The notes beneath the pieces are model-generated. The model had not been told where the DNA came from. It saw nothing but the letters and a program-made list of their open reading frames with translations, and did no database searches. The position numbers and the translations under genes were made by a program. A stretch of 52,051 bases of DNA from positions 1 through 52,051 of the forward strand of contig QZIL01000061.1 of NCBI GenBank assembly GCA_003599025.1, written 5' to 3'. This stretch comes from Nitrospiraceae bacterium (GTDB lineage: Bacteria; Nitrospirota; Thermodesulfovibrionia; UBA6902). Shown in pieces: positions 25,490-34,567 of this stretch. The number at the start of each line of letters is the position of its first letter. Positions within the stretch are counted from its first letter, which is position 1.

Positions 25490-25512
25490 AGGGGCTGTAT
25501 ATTGCAGCCCCT
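25490..25512 (-). terminator. Intrinsic terminator of the tRNA unit
   Basis: Read on the minus strand: AGGGGCTG, a 7-base loop, CAGCCCCT, then TTTAT. This is an 8-bp G+C-rich stem followed by a T-run just after the tRNA-Glu gene. The flanking A-run on the other side may let it also stop the converging PilZ-CBM transcript. Confidence 0.75.
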
Positions 25513-25521
25513 GGAAAGTGC

Positions 25522-25599
25522 TGGCGTCCCCACGGGGATTCGAACCCCGGTTACCGCCGTGAAAGGGCGATGTCCTAGGCCGGGCTAGACGATGGGGAC
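25522..25599 (-). tRNA. tRNA-Glu (anticodon TTC)
   Basis: The minus strand reads GTCCCCATCGTCTAG at the 5-prime end, with anticodon loop CTTTCAC (TTC), T arm CGGGG-TTCGAAT-CCCCG and acceptor TGGGGAC pairing with GTCCCCA. Discriminator G and CCA are encoded (CCA at 25522-25524). Full cloverleaf, 78 bases including CCA. Confidence 0.97.
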
Positions 25600-25602
25600 A
25601 CA

Positions 25603-25678
25603 TGGTGAGCCGCGATGGATTCGAACCATCGACCCACGCCTTAAAAGGGCGTTGCTCTGCCAACTGAGCTAGCGGCCC
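25603..25678 (-). tRNA. tRNA-Lys (anticodon TTT)
   Basis: The minus strand starts GGGCCGCTAGCTCAG, with anticodon stem ACGCC/GGCGT and loop CTTTTAA (TTT). T arm GATGG-TTCGAAT-CCATC and acceptor GCGGCTC with one G-T pair follow. Discriminator A and encoded CCA are at 25603-25605. It lies three bases upstream of tRNA-Glu, so both come from one transcript. Confidence 0.97.
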
Positions 25679-25694
25679 TGTTTTAGGGCATAAT

Positions 25695-25722
25695 AGTATA
25701 ACAAAATCAGACAATAAATCAA
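25695..25722 (-). promoter_or_regulatory. Promoter of the tRNA-Lys/tRNA-Glu unit
   Basis: Minus strand: TTGATT (25722-25717), 16-base spacer, TATACT (25700-25695, five of six). The expected start point is about 10 bases before the first base of tRNA-Lys. Confidence 0.6.
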
Positions 25723-25737
25723 CAGGCCTGTGGGAAA

Positions 25738-26241
25738 GGGGAATGTCAATCATTTTGTGTAAATTCCTTTAAGGGCTTCTTTCCCCATTGGTCGTTTAGG
25801 TGACTCAGCACTGCATAGACGATTCTCTCAATGCCATGATCATGATTGAAACATCTCATGGGCCTTGTCCTTTCCGGTCATTCTCGTAGATGCTCCATAT
25901 AGAAATATATTCCATAATGCCGTATCATCTCTTCCACTCTCATACCTCATCCCTCTTATCCGCGGCATCCGTATCTCAAGTCGTACATACTTAAGTGTGA
26001 TAAAACGCCTCCAATAGCCGTTCCGGTAGTCCTTTTGCTCAGTTCCACGCTCACACAGCTTGCACCTTATTAACATATACCGCTCTCCCTTTCGTGCCCC
26101 CTCTGTGATTCTCTTCCTGAATTCCTTAGTTCTTTTACTTACATGGGTGTATCCTCCTTTCTTGTTCCTGCCCAGAACAATGGAAAATACACCTTTTACT
26201 TTTTTACCTAAGATTTTTACACAGAAGTTTTTACGCTACCC
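25738..26241 (-). mobile_element. Degenerate IS256-family element
   Basis: The ends are recognisable imperfect inverted repeats. The left end reads GGGGAATGTC...TTTTGTGTAAA on the plus strand; the right end reads GGGTAGCGTAAAAACTTCTG then TGTAAA on the minus strand, as in IS256-type ends. Between them is only about 0.5 kb, against about 1.3 kb for an intact element. No target duplication is evident. It sits between the tRNAs and the first glycan gene. Confidence 0.65.
25746..26230 (-). pseudogene. IS256-family (mutator) transposase remnant
   Basis: One frame encodes KRTKEFRKRITEGARKGERY, then KDYRNGYWRR and VRLEIRMPRIRG, which match the N-terminal third of mutator transposases (YRNGY...LELRVPR). 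It then jumps to FLYGASTRMTG (normally LYxxGxSTRK). After a stop and a frame change it continues GIERIVYAVLSHLNDQWGKK then PLKEFTQND and stop at 25746, which matches the C-terminus. The catalytic DDE core is deleted. It is not functional. Confidence 0.7.
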
Positions 26242-26266
26242 TGGTTATCAATCACGCAATTGCTAT

Positions 26267-26296
26267 TTGACGAATTCTCTTAATAAATAGTAAATT
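26267..26296 (+). promoter_or_regulatory. Possible promoter of the first glycan gene
   Basis: TTGACG (26267-26272) and TAAATT (26291-26296), spacer 18, just after the IS256 relic and immediately before ATG 26304. The short leader and weak -10 make this tentative. Confidence 0.3.
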
Positions 26297-26303
26297 TATA
26301 CAT

Positions 26304-27980
26304 ATGCAAGTCGTATCTGATTCTTGCTCAAATCAAATCCAAACACCTTTTCCCCAAAAAAAATACGTCCAATATTCTGTAGTATTTTTATTGTTGGTAC
26401 TGGCATTCGGCATAAGACTATTACATATAACCCGCCCACCATTGGATTTTTTATCCATACGCCAATATCAGAGCATTCACATTGCGAGAGGGCTATACTA
26501 TGAAACTAATGCATCTGTATCTGAAAAAGAAAAAAAAATAGCAAAACTCAACATGCAGCGGATGGGATTATTGCTTGAACCGCGGGTCCTCGAAAACGCC
26601 GCTGTCCTCGGCTATCAGATAGCAGGGGCCGAGCGCCTCTGGATACCCCGTACATTGTCCGTGGTCTTCTGGGTGTCAGGCGGGCTCTTTCTGTACCTGA
26701 TTGCACGCATGATATCATCAATAGGAGAATCTCTTTTCTCCCTCTCTTTTTATCTCTTTCTCCCTTACAGCATACTGGTCAGCAGATGTTTTCAGCCTGA
26801 TCCATTAATGCTGATGATGATGCTTGCAAGTATATATACCATACTGGTTTATTACGAACAACCCTCAATTCATAAGTTTCTTCTTTCAGCTGCAACAGCT
26901 TCATTTGCCATATTTATTAAACCATATTCTCTGTTCCCGATATGGATGGTCTTTATTTTCCTCTCGATCTATAAGAAAGGGCTACGGAAAACCGCATACA
27001 GCATCCCAGCTGCATTTATATTCCTTAGTTTTATCCCGGCTTTCTTCCAATATGTATACGGTATGTTTAATAATGTCGGCTTTCTGCAACAACACGCACG
27101 CGGCAGCTTTCTCCCGCACCTTATGCTTGATTTGTCTTTCTGGAAAGGGTGGCTTGTAATGCTTGGTGACGTAACAGGATATATCTTTCTTGCACTGGCT
27201 GTATGCGGATCGGTTTATGCCAGGAACGGACTGCCGAAAACGTTACTTGTCAGTCTTTGGGCAGGTTATTTCTTATTCGGACTGTCAGCTACATACCAGA
27301 TACATACCCACAGCTATTACCATATTCCTTTTATCCCTATAGCAGCTTTATCGCTTGGCCCTATGGGCACCAGAGCAATAAAATATCTAATAAAACGATG
27401 GAAGATGCTGGTCGTGCTTTTATTAATATTATCTATTTCCAGTATGGTAACAGGCAAGCTGCGATTAATAAGCTTTTTAGATAAATACAAAAACGAACTG
27501 AAAACAGGTGCTGTTTTTATAGGAGTTAACCCGAGATTAAAGGACTTTCTTGCTGACAGCTATGAAGAGGAGATTAGAATTGCAGAAGAGATAGGGGCCC
27601 ACGTAGGACACAGTACGGACACTGTATTTCTGACCCCCTCATTCGGCAGGATCATTGCATACCACGGCAATTTTTCAGGACTCCCGTGGCCGACCAGTCA
27701 GTCGCTTTATGCCCGCAGAGTCAGAGGTTCACAGTTACCGAACATCAAAAAGGATTTTACGTCTGATCATCTGATCATAGGCTATCAGGGTAAATTCATT
27801 GAATATTCTCCAGATTACTTTATTGTTACGGACTTTCAAGAATACGAGATACAGTCGGAGCTCAGAGAGCATTTAACGCAAAATTTCCCTATACTTGTTA
27901 ATAACAAAGATTATATTATCTTTGATATGAGACAAAAAACCGTAAAGGCAGCGGCTGAAAAAAATATCGAATCAAACTGA
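26304..27980 (+). CDS. GT39-like (GT-C fold) membrane glycosyltransferase
   Basis: A 558-residue protein with about 10-12 membrane helices in the first 400 residues and a soluble periplasmic C-terminus (about 410-558). The first loop has RPPLDFLSIRQYQSIHIARG, the Asp-containing acceptor/donor loop of the ArnT/PMT (GT39) group. Such enzymes use polyprenyl-phosphate sugars on the outer face of the inner membrane. It is the first gene of a plus-strand series leading to the heptose genes. Donor and acceptor cannot be read from sequence. Relatedness to the other three GT-C proteins here is only in overall layout. Confidence 0.78.
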   Translation: MQVVSDSCSNQIQTPFPQKKYVQYSVVFLLLVLAFGIRLLHITRPPLDFLSIRQYQSIHIARGLYYETNASVSEKEKKIAKLNMQRMGLLLEPRVLENAAVLGYQIAGAERLWIPRTLSVVFWVSGGLFLYLIARMISSIGESLFSLSFYLFLPYSILVSRCFQPDPLMLMMMLASIYTILVYYEQPSIHKFLLSAATASFAIFIKPYSLFPIWMVFIFLSIYKKGLRKTAYSIPAAFIFLSFIPAFFQYVYGMFNNVGFLQQHARGSFLPHLMLDLSFWKGWLVMLGDVTGYIFLALAVCGSVYARNGLPKTLLVSLWAGYFLFGLSATYQIHTHSYYHIPFIPIAALSLGPMGTRAIKYLIKRWKMLVVLLLILSISSMVTGKLRLISFLDKYKNELKTGAVFIGVNPRLKDFLADSYEEEIRIAEEIGAHVGHSTDTVFLTPSFGRIIAYHGNFSGLPWPTSQSLYARRVRGSQLPNIKKDFTSDHLIIGYQGKFIEYSPDYFIVTDFQEYEIQSELREHLTQNFPILVNNKDYIIFDMRQKTVKAAAEKNIESN

Positions 27981-28047
27981 TATAATATCGGGAGCATTTT
28001 ACTTAACACCCTTTTATAACGTAAACAAGGATTAACGATATATTAAA

Positions 28048-29673
28048 ATGACCAACAATGTCAGCCGATCCAGTCTTATGGTTCTTTTAATTGTTCTATC
28101 AGGGTATGCTTTACTTATTATCTCATCAAATCATTATGCAAGATTAACCGCAGATGCCACCATTTATCTGGACCTCGCAAAAAAATATTTACAGGGAGAT
28201 TATACTAACGCAGTAAATGGATACTGGGGGCCGATGCTTGCATGGCTATTTATTCCATTCCTCTACTTCGGGGCAGGAGAAGTATTTGCAATAAATGCAC
28301 TCAATTTGGTTATAGGGCTACTTACTATTTTTGGTGTCTGGAGTCTCTCGTATCGGTTTGAAATAAGCGAGATAATCAGAATCGCCATCCTAGCCTCATT
28401 GCTGCCAATCATGTTGCTTTTTTCAGTGGTGGAGATATTCGACTTTCTTCTCGTATGTTTTATCGTTTATTACCTCAATATAGTGTTTAATAACAAATAC
28501 CAGACTAGACTATCCGGTGGCATCCTTTGCGGGTTTTTTGGTGCCCTTGCATATTTCAGTAAGTCTTTTGCCTTCCCCTTCTTCATAGTCCATTTCTTTG
28601 CCATGAACATCTTCCACTTTATAAGGTGTTCGGCAAAGGAGAGGACGAAGGTCTTGCGCAATGCTGTTGCAGGTTTTGCTGTATTTGTCATAATTATAGC
28701 TCCATGGGTTTATGCTCTCAGCACCAAATACGGGAAATTTACCTTCAGCAACACTGGAAAGGGCAATTTTGCCTCCATCGGTCCTGACGACCCCGAAACA
28801 GGACTTGAACGGGGTGTCTCGATATTTCACCAAGGGCTCTTCGCCCCTCCAAACAAAACAGCGACGTCTATATGGGAAGATCCTAGCTATATCTGGAAAG
28901 ACGTTTCTTCCTGGAGCCCACTGGATTCACCTAAGCATTTTAAGCATTTCCTGAAGAACACCGCTAGAAACTTATTTGATACGATAATGGTCTACGAGTC
29001 ATTTTCGAGACTTGCTGTTACGATTGTGGTTGCATATATATTATTGATCATAACTGGCCCCTTCAACAGAGAGATGTTGCGAGCAGACATGCTGTATTCG
29101 TTTGTAACTGTGGCTATTTATTCCGGTGGATACCTGCCTTTTCACTTGGAGCACAGATATTTGTGGCTTGTGAATATACTACTCTTGCTCATGGGAGGGC
29201 ACTTGCTACATATTCTTTTCAGAAATGATTACTTTAATAAACCTGCGAGAAGAAGCATACTGCTGGTGATTTTTGCCATTTCATTCATGATCACTCCTCT
29301 TAAATCATATGCACAGTCTGGAGGCCACAACATAAACAAGGATATGTATATCTTCAGTCACGAACTAAAAGACAAATTTCAGATTAAAGGGAATATCGCT
29401 TCCAATAGGGAGTGGGTACATGAGCCGGTGCATGATTCATGGCATAAGACATTCCGTATATCTTACTGGCTGAACAGCAGATACTTCGGCCAGACCCGGG
29501 CTGTTCTCAGTGAAGATGAACTATCCGAAGAGTTAAAAAAACATAATATCGAATATTTCTTTATCTGGGGGGAGACCCAGAGCATTCCTGAAGTACTTTC
29601 TCAATATAACGAGATAACGAACGGAGTGTATACTGATCTCAAAATATACTCTATTATGGAACGGCCTGAGTAG
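28048..29673 (+). CDS. GT39-like membrane glycosyltransferase
   Basis: A 541-residue protein with a leader helix (9-27), then the loop RLTADATIYLDLAKKYLQGD with the GT-C Asp pair, followed by about ten further helices to residue 420. The C-terminal soluble part contains EELKKHNIEYFFIWGE, reminiscent of the periplasmic tails of PMT_2 proteins. It probably transfers a sugar from a polyprenyl-phosphate carrier. It lies 67 bp after the previous gene and upstream of the GT2 gene that could make its donor. Confidence 0.75.
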   Translation: MTNNVSRSSLMVLLIVLSGYALLIISSNHYARLTADATIYLDLAKKYLQGDYTNAVNGYWGPMLAWLFIPFLYFGAGEVFAINALNLVIGLLTIFGVWSLSYRFEISEIIRIAILASLLPIMLLFSVVEIFDFLLVCFIVYYLNIVFNNKYQTRLSGGILCGFFGALAYFSKSFAFPFFIVHFFAMNIFHFIRCSAKERTKVLRNAVAGFAVFVIIIAPWVYALSTKYGKFTFSNTGKGNFASIGPDDPETGLERGVSIFHQGLFAPPNKTATSIWEDPSYIWKDVSSWSPLDSPKHFKHFLKNTARNLFDTIMVYESFSRLAVTIVVAYILLIITGPFNREMLRADMLYSFVTVAIYSGGYLPFHLEHRYLWLVNILLLLMGGHLLHILFRNDYFNKPARRSILLVIFAISFMITPLKSYAQSGGHNINKDMYIFSHELKDKFQIKGNIASNREWVHEPVHDSWHKTFRISYWLNSRYFGQTRAVLSEDELSEELKKHNIEYFFIWGETQSIPEVLSQYNEITNGVYTDLKIYSIMERPE

Positions 29674-29798
29674 TCCTTTCTACCTATTAAAGCCTATTGT
29701 AATTGCTTCTCTTTTTTTGTTAAATTATAAGTACTTTTTGATAATGCTTTTCATTCAGTCAATAAATCCATGACATTTGATCAGGTTCACGCTTCATA

Positions 29799-30563
29799 AT
29801 GACAGTCTCTGAAAGTATATACAATCAAAAAAATAAATATAGACGACCCTCTGCATTAATCGTGCTTCCCGTTTTCAATGAAGAAAAAGCGCTTCGAAAA
29901 GGCGTGGATACATTATTATCTTTTCTAAGTGAGTATGACCGGTATGAATGGAAAATCGTAATAGCAGATAATAATTCTCAAGACAGTACGGGTGAGATTG
30001 GCCGCCAGCTGGAATCAGAGAATCTAAACGTAACATATCTGTATATTCCCCAAAAGGGGCGAGGCATAGCCCTGCGTACCTCATGGCAACAAACAGATTG
30101 TGACTTTGTCAGCTATATGGATATTGATCTTTCCACCGGGTTAGATGCCCTTATTCGTGCAACGGATCTGCTGAACGAAGGAGCAGAAATTGTTGTTGGT
30201 AACAGGTTGGCAAAAAAATCTAAAACAACAAGATGTTTGAAACGTGAATTCATATCACGGAGCTACAATATTGTTATAAAAACAGCTCTTAGAACTCAAT
30301 TTCACGATGCGCACTGTGGTTTCAAAACTGGCCGCCGTGAAGTTGTTCAAAAAATATTACCGTATATTACAGACAATGAATGGTTTTTCGATACGGAATT
30401 TCTCTTTTACGGAGAAAGGTTGGGGCACAAGATTATAGAAATACCTGTAACGTGGATTGAAGATCCTGACACTAAAGCAAAGATATTTAAAGATGCCTAT
30501 GATGATATACTTGGGCTTTATAAACTGAAGTTTCACAATACATTAAATACGCAAAGGAAATAA
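29799..30563 (+). CDS. GT2 polyprenyl-phosphate sugar synthase (DPM1/DPG-like)
   Basis: A 254-residue soluble glycosyltransferase. The GT-A fold is evident from LIVLPVFNEEKALRKGVDTL, VIADNNSQDSTGEIGR, the DxD-type YMDIDLSTG and FHDAHCGFKTGRRE. WFFDTEFLFYGERLGHKIIE and PVTWIEDPDTKAKIFKDAYD then follow, which place it with dolichyl-/polyprenyl-phosphate glucose or mannose synthases. There is no C-terminal membrane helix pair. The product would serve the GT-C enzymes next door. A close paralogue is at 42354-43115. Stop and galE start are two bases apart. Confidence 0.88.
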   Translation: MTVSESIYNQKNKYRRPSALIVLPVFNEEKALRKGVDTLLSFLSEYDRYEWKIVIADNNSQDSTGEIGRQLESENLNVTYLYIPQKGRGIALRTSWQQTDCDFVSYMDIDLSTGLDALIRATDLLNEGAEIVVGNRLAKKSKTTRCLKREFISRSYNIVIKTALRTQFHDAHCGFKTGRREVVQKILPYITDNEWFFDTEFLFYGERLGHKIIEIPVTWIEDPDTKAKIFKDAYDDILGLYKLKFHNTLNTQRK

Positions 30564-30565
30564 CT

Positions 30566-31546
30566 ATGAATGTTTTAGTAACCGGCGGCGCTGGTTATGT
30601 TGGTAGCGTGGTTGTTGAGATGCTGCTGAATGAAGGTTTTGATATTACGGTAGCTGACAATTTAATAGAAGGGCACAGATCTGCTCTTCCCGAAAATATA
30701 AATTTTGTTAAAGCAGACATAGGTAACCGTGAAGTAATGAAGCAGATTTTTCGTGAGAACAATATCGACTCTGTTATCCATATGGCCGGAGAAACCCTTG
30801 TATCCAAATCAATGACGCATCCCGAAGATTATTTCATAAATAATGTTGCTAAAGGTATTGAGCTCCTTGAAGCCATGCGTGAAACCGGTGTAAAGCGAAT
30901 AATTTTTTCGTCAACGGCCGCGCTTTTTGGAAATCCCGTATTTACACCAATAACCGAAGAGCATCCAACTGAACCTATAAATACATACGGGCGGTCTAAG
31001 CTTATGTTCGAGCAAATGCTCGAGTGGTACAATATAATTCACGGACTGAATTATGTGTGTTTACGATATTTTAATGCTGCGGGCGCCACAATCGATCATG
31101 GTGAGCATCACAGCGTTGAAACTCATCTTATTCCTATAATAATGCAGACAGCCCTTGGGAAACGTGATCATGTGGATATTTACGGCTCAGATTATGAAAC
31201 ACGAGATGGGACATGCATTCGTGATTATATTCACGTTGCTGACCTCGCCATGGTCCATGTTGAAGCGCTGAGAAAAATGGATGACATCGGTCCTCAGAAA
31301 CTTAACCTTGGAAATGGTGAAGGTTATTCTGTTAAAGAAGTTATTGAGGCTGCCCGTAAAATTACAGGGCATCCAATTCCTGCTAGGATATCCGATCGAA
31401 GACTTGGAGATCCAGCTGTCCTTGTTGCTTCATCAAAGAGAACTCATACGCTGCTTGGAGTATCGTTCAGGTATCCTGAAATTCAGCAGATTGTTGAGTC
31501 TGCGTGGAAGTGGCATTCTAGAAATCCTGACGGATATAATGACTGA
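30566..31546 (+). CDS. galE: UDP-glucose 4-epimerase
   Basis: A 326-residue extended SDR enzyme: Rossmann motif VTGGAGYVGS, catalytic SST (115-117) and YGRSK (Tyr141, Lys145). LRYFNAAGA, DYIHVADLA and LNLGNGEGYSVKEVIEAARK are GalE signatures. It interconverts UDP-glucose and UDP-galactose (or the N-acetyl forms) with bound NAD, supplying the surface glycan pathway. AAAGGAAA precedes the ATG. Sugar specificity is not readable. Confidence 0.9.
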   Translation: MNVLVTGGAGYVGSVVVEMLLNEGFDITVADNLIEGHRSALPENINFVKADIGNREVMKQIFRENNIDSVIHMAGETLVSKSMTHPEDYFINNVAKGIELLEAMRETGVKRIIFSSTAALFGNPVFTPITEEHPTEPINTYGRSKLMFEQMLEWYNIIHGLNYVCLRYFNAAGATIDHGEHHSVETHLIPIIMQTALGKRDHVDIYGSDYETRDGTCIRDYIHVADLAMVHVEALRKMDDIGPQKLNLGNGEGYSVKEVIEAARKITGHPIPARISDRRLGDPAVLVASSKRTHTLLGVSFRYPEIQQIVESAWKWHSRNPDGYND

Positions 31547-31585
31547 ATAATCTTATGGGATACACATTAGCGAAAGGGATTTATA

Positions 31586-32698
31586 ATGCGTATATTAGTT
31601 ACTGGCGGCGCTGGATTTATAGGTTCTCATACTACAGACAGGCTGCTTAGAAAAGGTTACGACGTTCGGATACTTGATAACCTTCAAAAGCCCGTTCATC
31701 TTAAAGGCAAACCCGACTACCTCCCTGGTAAAGCAGAATTCATGTTGGGTGACGTCAGGGACAAAGGGACTCTTGTTAAGGCATTAAAGGGAATTGATGC
31801 CATTTATCATTTAGCGGCATATCAGGATTACCTTCCGGATTTTAGCACTTATTTTCATGTTAATAGTGTCAGCACCGCACTTATTTATGAAATCATCGTA
31901 GAAAAAAAACTTCCGGTAAAAAAAGTGATAGTCGCTTCTTCCCAGGCTGTTCTGGGAGAGGGGCTGTACAGATGTGAAGAGCACGGAGAGCTTACACCTG
32001 ATATCCGCCTTGAAGAACAGCTTTCAAAGGGTGACTGGGAGCATCATTGTCCTCATTGCGGAAAATATATGAAGTACATGCCCACCCCGGAACACAGGAT
32101 CAATCCTCAGAACCAGTATGCCATGTCCAAGCATTCCCAAGAAATCATTGCGATTAATTTAGGGAAAAGATACGGGATACCATCTGTGGCCATGCGTTAT
32201 TCCATTGTGCAGGGACCTCGCCAATCATTTTATAATGCATATTCCGGTGCAATGAGAATATTTAACCTTCATCTGTATTTTAACAGACAGCCCACCATTT
32301 ATGAAGACGGAATGCAGATAAGGGACTACGTTAATTACCAGGATGTCGTTGAGGCCAATCTTTTGGTACTGGAAAATAACAAGGCAGATTATCAGGGTTT
32401 TAATGTAGGGAGTAGCAAGGGATATACCGTAATGGATTTTTATAAAAAAGTTCAGGAAGTGACCGGTAGGAGAATAGACCCGCTTATTGGCACTTTTTAT
32501 CGCTATGGGGATACAAGGCACATCTTGTCGGACATCAGCAAATTAAAATCTTTAGGTTGGGAACCCAAGGTGCCAATTGATGAAAGTATTAGCGAATACT
32601 GGGAATATCTCAGGAGCCAGACTGATATTGATGATATTCTTGAATATGCAGAGAAGACCATGATGAAAAATGGAGTTGTGAGAGCGGTAAAAAAATGA
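31586..32698 (+). CDS. NAD-dependent sugar epimerase/dehydratase with zinc-ribbon insertion
   Basis: A 370-residue extended SDR: VTGGAGFIGSHT, AAYQDYLPDFSTYFHVN, VASSQAV and catalytic Tyr178/Lys182 (QYAMSKHSQE). Between the catalytic Ser and Tyr is an insertion with YRCEEHG (Cys130, His133) and HHCPHCGKYM (Cys155, Cys158), which looks like a metal-binding ribbon. This insertion is known from a subgroup that includes dTDP-L-rhamnose 4-epimerase-like enzymes. That fits the MRYSIVQGPRQSFYNAYSG stretch, but the substrate remains inferred. It overlaps hddC by four bases (ATGA). Confidence 0.85.
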   Translation: MRILVTGGAGFIGSHTTDRLLRKGYDVRILDNLQKPVHLKGKPDYLPGKAEFMLGDVRDKGTLVKALKGIDAIYHLAAYQDYLPDFSTYFHVNSVSTALIYEIIVEKKLPVKKVIVASSQAVLGEGLYRCEEHGELTPDIRLEEQLSKGDWEHHCPHCGKYMKYMPTPEHRINPQNQYAMSKHSQEIIAINLGKRYGIPSVAMRYSIVQGPRQSFYNAYSGAMRIFNLHLYFNRQPTIYEDGMQIRDYVNYQDVVEANLLVLENNKADYQGFNVGSSKGYTVMDFYKKVQEVTGRRIDPLIGTFYRYGDTRHILSDISKLKSLGWEPKVPIDESISEYWEYLRSQTDIDDILEYAEKTMMKNGVVRAVKK

Positions 32699-33405
32699 AG
32701 GCCTTTCTTCTCGCCGCCGGTAAAGGAACACGCCTGCAGCCGCTGACATTTCATACCCCGAAGTGTCTTGTCCCGATTTGTGGAAGACCTCTTCTGGAAT
32801 ACTGGTTCGATCTTTTTGAGATTTATGGAATAAATGATATTCTCATTAATACCTCGCATCTCTCTGAAAAGGTTCAGGAATATATAAATGGACACTCAAG
32901 GGGCTTCAATCTAACTCTAACATATGAAGAAACACTTCTCGGAAGCGGGGGGACAATAAAAAAAAACCAGGATTTTGTTGCTGGGGAAGACAGTTTTTAT
33001 ATTTTTTATGCGGATAATTTGACGAATATACGTTTAAATAATATGATGAGATTCCATAAAAAGAACAACCATGATTTTACATTGGCGGTTTTTAGAGTAC
33101 TAAATCCCCGTGAGTGTGGAGTCGTTGAGATGGATGAGCATTCAACTATTGTTTCCTTTATCGAAAAACCTGAGAAGCCAGCATCAGATCTGGCATTTGC
33201 CGGAATTATTCTGAGCAGTTCAAATTTAGTGGATTATTTCCCCGATAGAGATATTTTTGATCTTGGCCATGATGTGCTTCCCCGAATTGTCGGACATGCT
33301 TCAGGATATGTGATCGAAGACTACCTTCTTGATATTGGAACCCCTGAGAAACTATATCAAGCAGAAAATGATGTGAAAAATGGTAAAATAAACATCTGCC
33401 GCTAA
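32695..33405 (+). CDS. hddC: Sugar-1-phosphate nucleotidyltransferase, HddC-like (GDP-heptose synthesis)
   Basis: A 236-residue nucleotidyltransferase. It has the pyrophosphorylase loop AAGKGTRLQPLTFHTPK, the sugar-binding EETLLGSGGTIKKN, the metal site FYADNL and FIEKPEKPASDLAFAGI. It could be a mannose- or glucose-1-phosphate transferase by sequence alone. The adjoining heptose kinase and heptose isomerase genes point to D-glycero-D-manno-heptose 1-phosphate guanylyltransferase. It is translationally coupled to the epimerase upstream. Confidence 0.82.
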   Translation: MKAFLLAAGKGTRLQPLTFHTPKCLVPICGRPLLEYWFDLFEIYGINDILINTSHLSEKVQEYINGHSRGFNLTLTYEETLLGSGGTIKKNQDFVAGEDSFYIFYADNLTNIRLNNMMRFHKKNNHDFTLAVFRVLNPRECGVVEMDEHSTIVSFIEKPEKPASDLAFAGIILSSSNLVDYFPDRDIFDLGHDVLPRIVGHASGYVIEDYLLDIGTPEKLYQAENDVKNGKINICR

Positions 33406-33458
33406 TTAAGTTAAGAGGTTTAAATATAAATGCGTTATAGTTTGAAAGGACGTAATAA

Positions 33459-34448
33459 ATGATTATTTCTCAGACCCCGCTGAGAATAAGTTTTGTAGGA
33501 GGCGGCACTGACCTGAGATCATTCTATCAGAGTGAAGATGGCATGGTCCTCAGTTCCGCCATCGACAAATATGTTTATGTGATAGTTAAAGAACGGTTCG
33601 ACGAAAAGATATATATTAATTACAGTATAAAAGAAATCGTAAGCGATGTCTCCGAGATTCAGCATCAGCTTGTACGGGAGGCAATGAAAAAGGTCGGTAT
33701 AAAGAAAGGTGTAGAAATAACTACCCTGGCTGATGTACCTTCGGAAGGCTCGGGACTGGGATCTTCAAGCAGTATTACCGTGGGGCTTTTAAACGCCCTG
33801 TATAACCACGCAGGCAGGCAGGTTACCTTGGAACACATTGCAAGAGAAGCCTGTGAGATCGAAATTGATATCTGTAAAAAACCTATAGGCAAGCAGGATC
33901 AGTATATTGCAGCTTACGGTGGATTAAATAAAATAGCTTTTCATGCAAATGAGTCTGTTTCAGTTTCCAGAGTTCCCTTATACAATACGAACCTCCTTAT
34001 TCTGGGCTCAAGACTTCTCCTTTTCTACACGAATAAAACAAGAAATGCAGATGTAATCCTCAAAAAGCAAAAGCAGGATACAGAAGACAAACGGGAAGTT
34101 TTAAGAAAAATGAAAAACTTTGTACCAAGGCTAGAACAGTCGCTTATTAATTACAAATTCAATAAACTCGGAAAACTTCTGCATGAAAACTGGCTTTTAA
34201 AAAAGTCGCTGGTTGGCTCTATTTCAAATCCAGAAATTGATGATATGTATAATAAAGCAATGGAAGCAGGCGCATTAGGCGGGAAAATCTGCGGGGCGGG
34301 AGGTGGTGGTTTCCTTTTGATGTATGTCCCGAAAGAAAAACAGGATAAAGTCAGAGATGCTTTATCTGATTATCGTGAACTCCCTTTTATGCTGGACTCA
34401 TTCGGCAGTAGAATAATCTTCAATGTTAGAAGCTATTCGACAAAGTAG
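33459..34448 (+). CDS. hddA: D-glycero-D-manno-heptose 7-phosphate kinase (GHMP family)
   Basis: A 329-residue GHMP kinase. It starts IISQTPLRISFVGGGTDLRS, the HddA-type N-terminus. The ATP loop is EGSGLGSSSSITVGLLNAL, then IGKQDQYIAAYGG, and the C-terminal motif is GGKICGAGGGGFLLMY. It phosphorylates heptose-7-phosphate at C1 in the route to GDP-heptose. GAAAGGACG precedes the ATG. Flanked by hddC and gmhA, giving strong pathway context. Confidence 0.9.
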   Translation: MIISQTPLRISFVGGGTDLRSFYQSEDGMVLSSAIDKYVYVIVKERFDEKIYINYSIKEIVSDVSEIQHQLVREAMKKVGIKKGVEITTLADVPSEGSGLGSSSSITVGLLNALYNHAGRQVTLEHIAREACEIEIDICKKPIGKQDQYIAAYGGLNKIAFHANESVSVSRVPLYNTNLLILGSRLLLFYTNKTRNADVILKKQKQDTEDKREVLRKMKNFVPRLEQSLINYKFNKLGKLLHENWLLKKSLVGSISNPEIDDMYNKAMEAGALGGKICGAGGGGFLLMYVPKEKQDKVRDALSDYRELPFMLDSFGSRIIFNVRSYSTK

Positions 34449-34567
34449 CATTTTTAGTAGATTTCATCAACAATAGGAATGTGCAGTTCCTATTAAGAAC
34501 GAATCGTATTTATAATAAAAGTTGTTGCATAAGTATATTTTCAATATTACTTTGGAATGAGGGCACA

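Noticed and set aside
25522-25678. tRNA genes as the integration site of a genomic island carrying the glycan locus
   Set aside because: The tRNA 3-prime ends point away from the glycan genes, no direct repeat of a tRNA 3-prime end and no integrase were found.
25346-25753. Minus-strand open frame of 135 codons
   Set aside because: It runs through both tRNA genes, the terminator and the end of the PilZ-CBM gene; the translation has no family resemblance.
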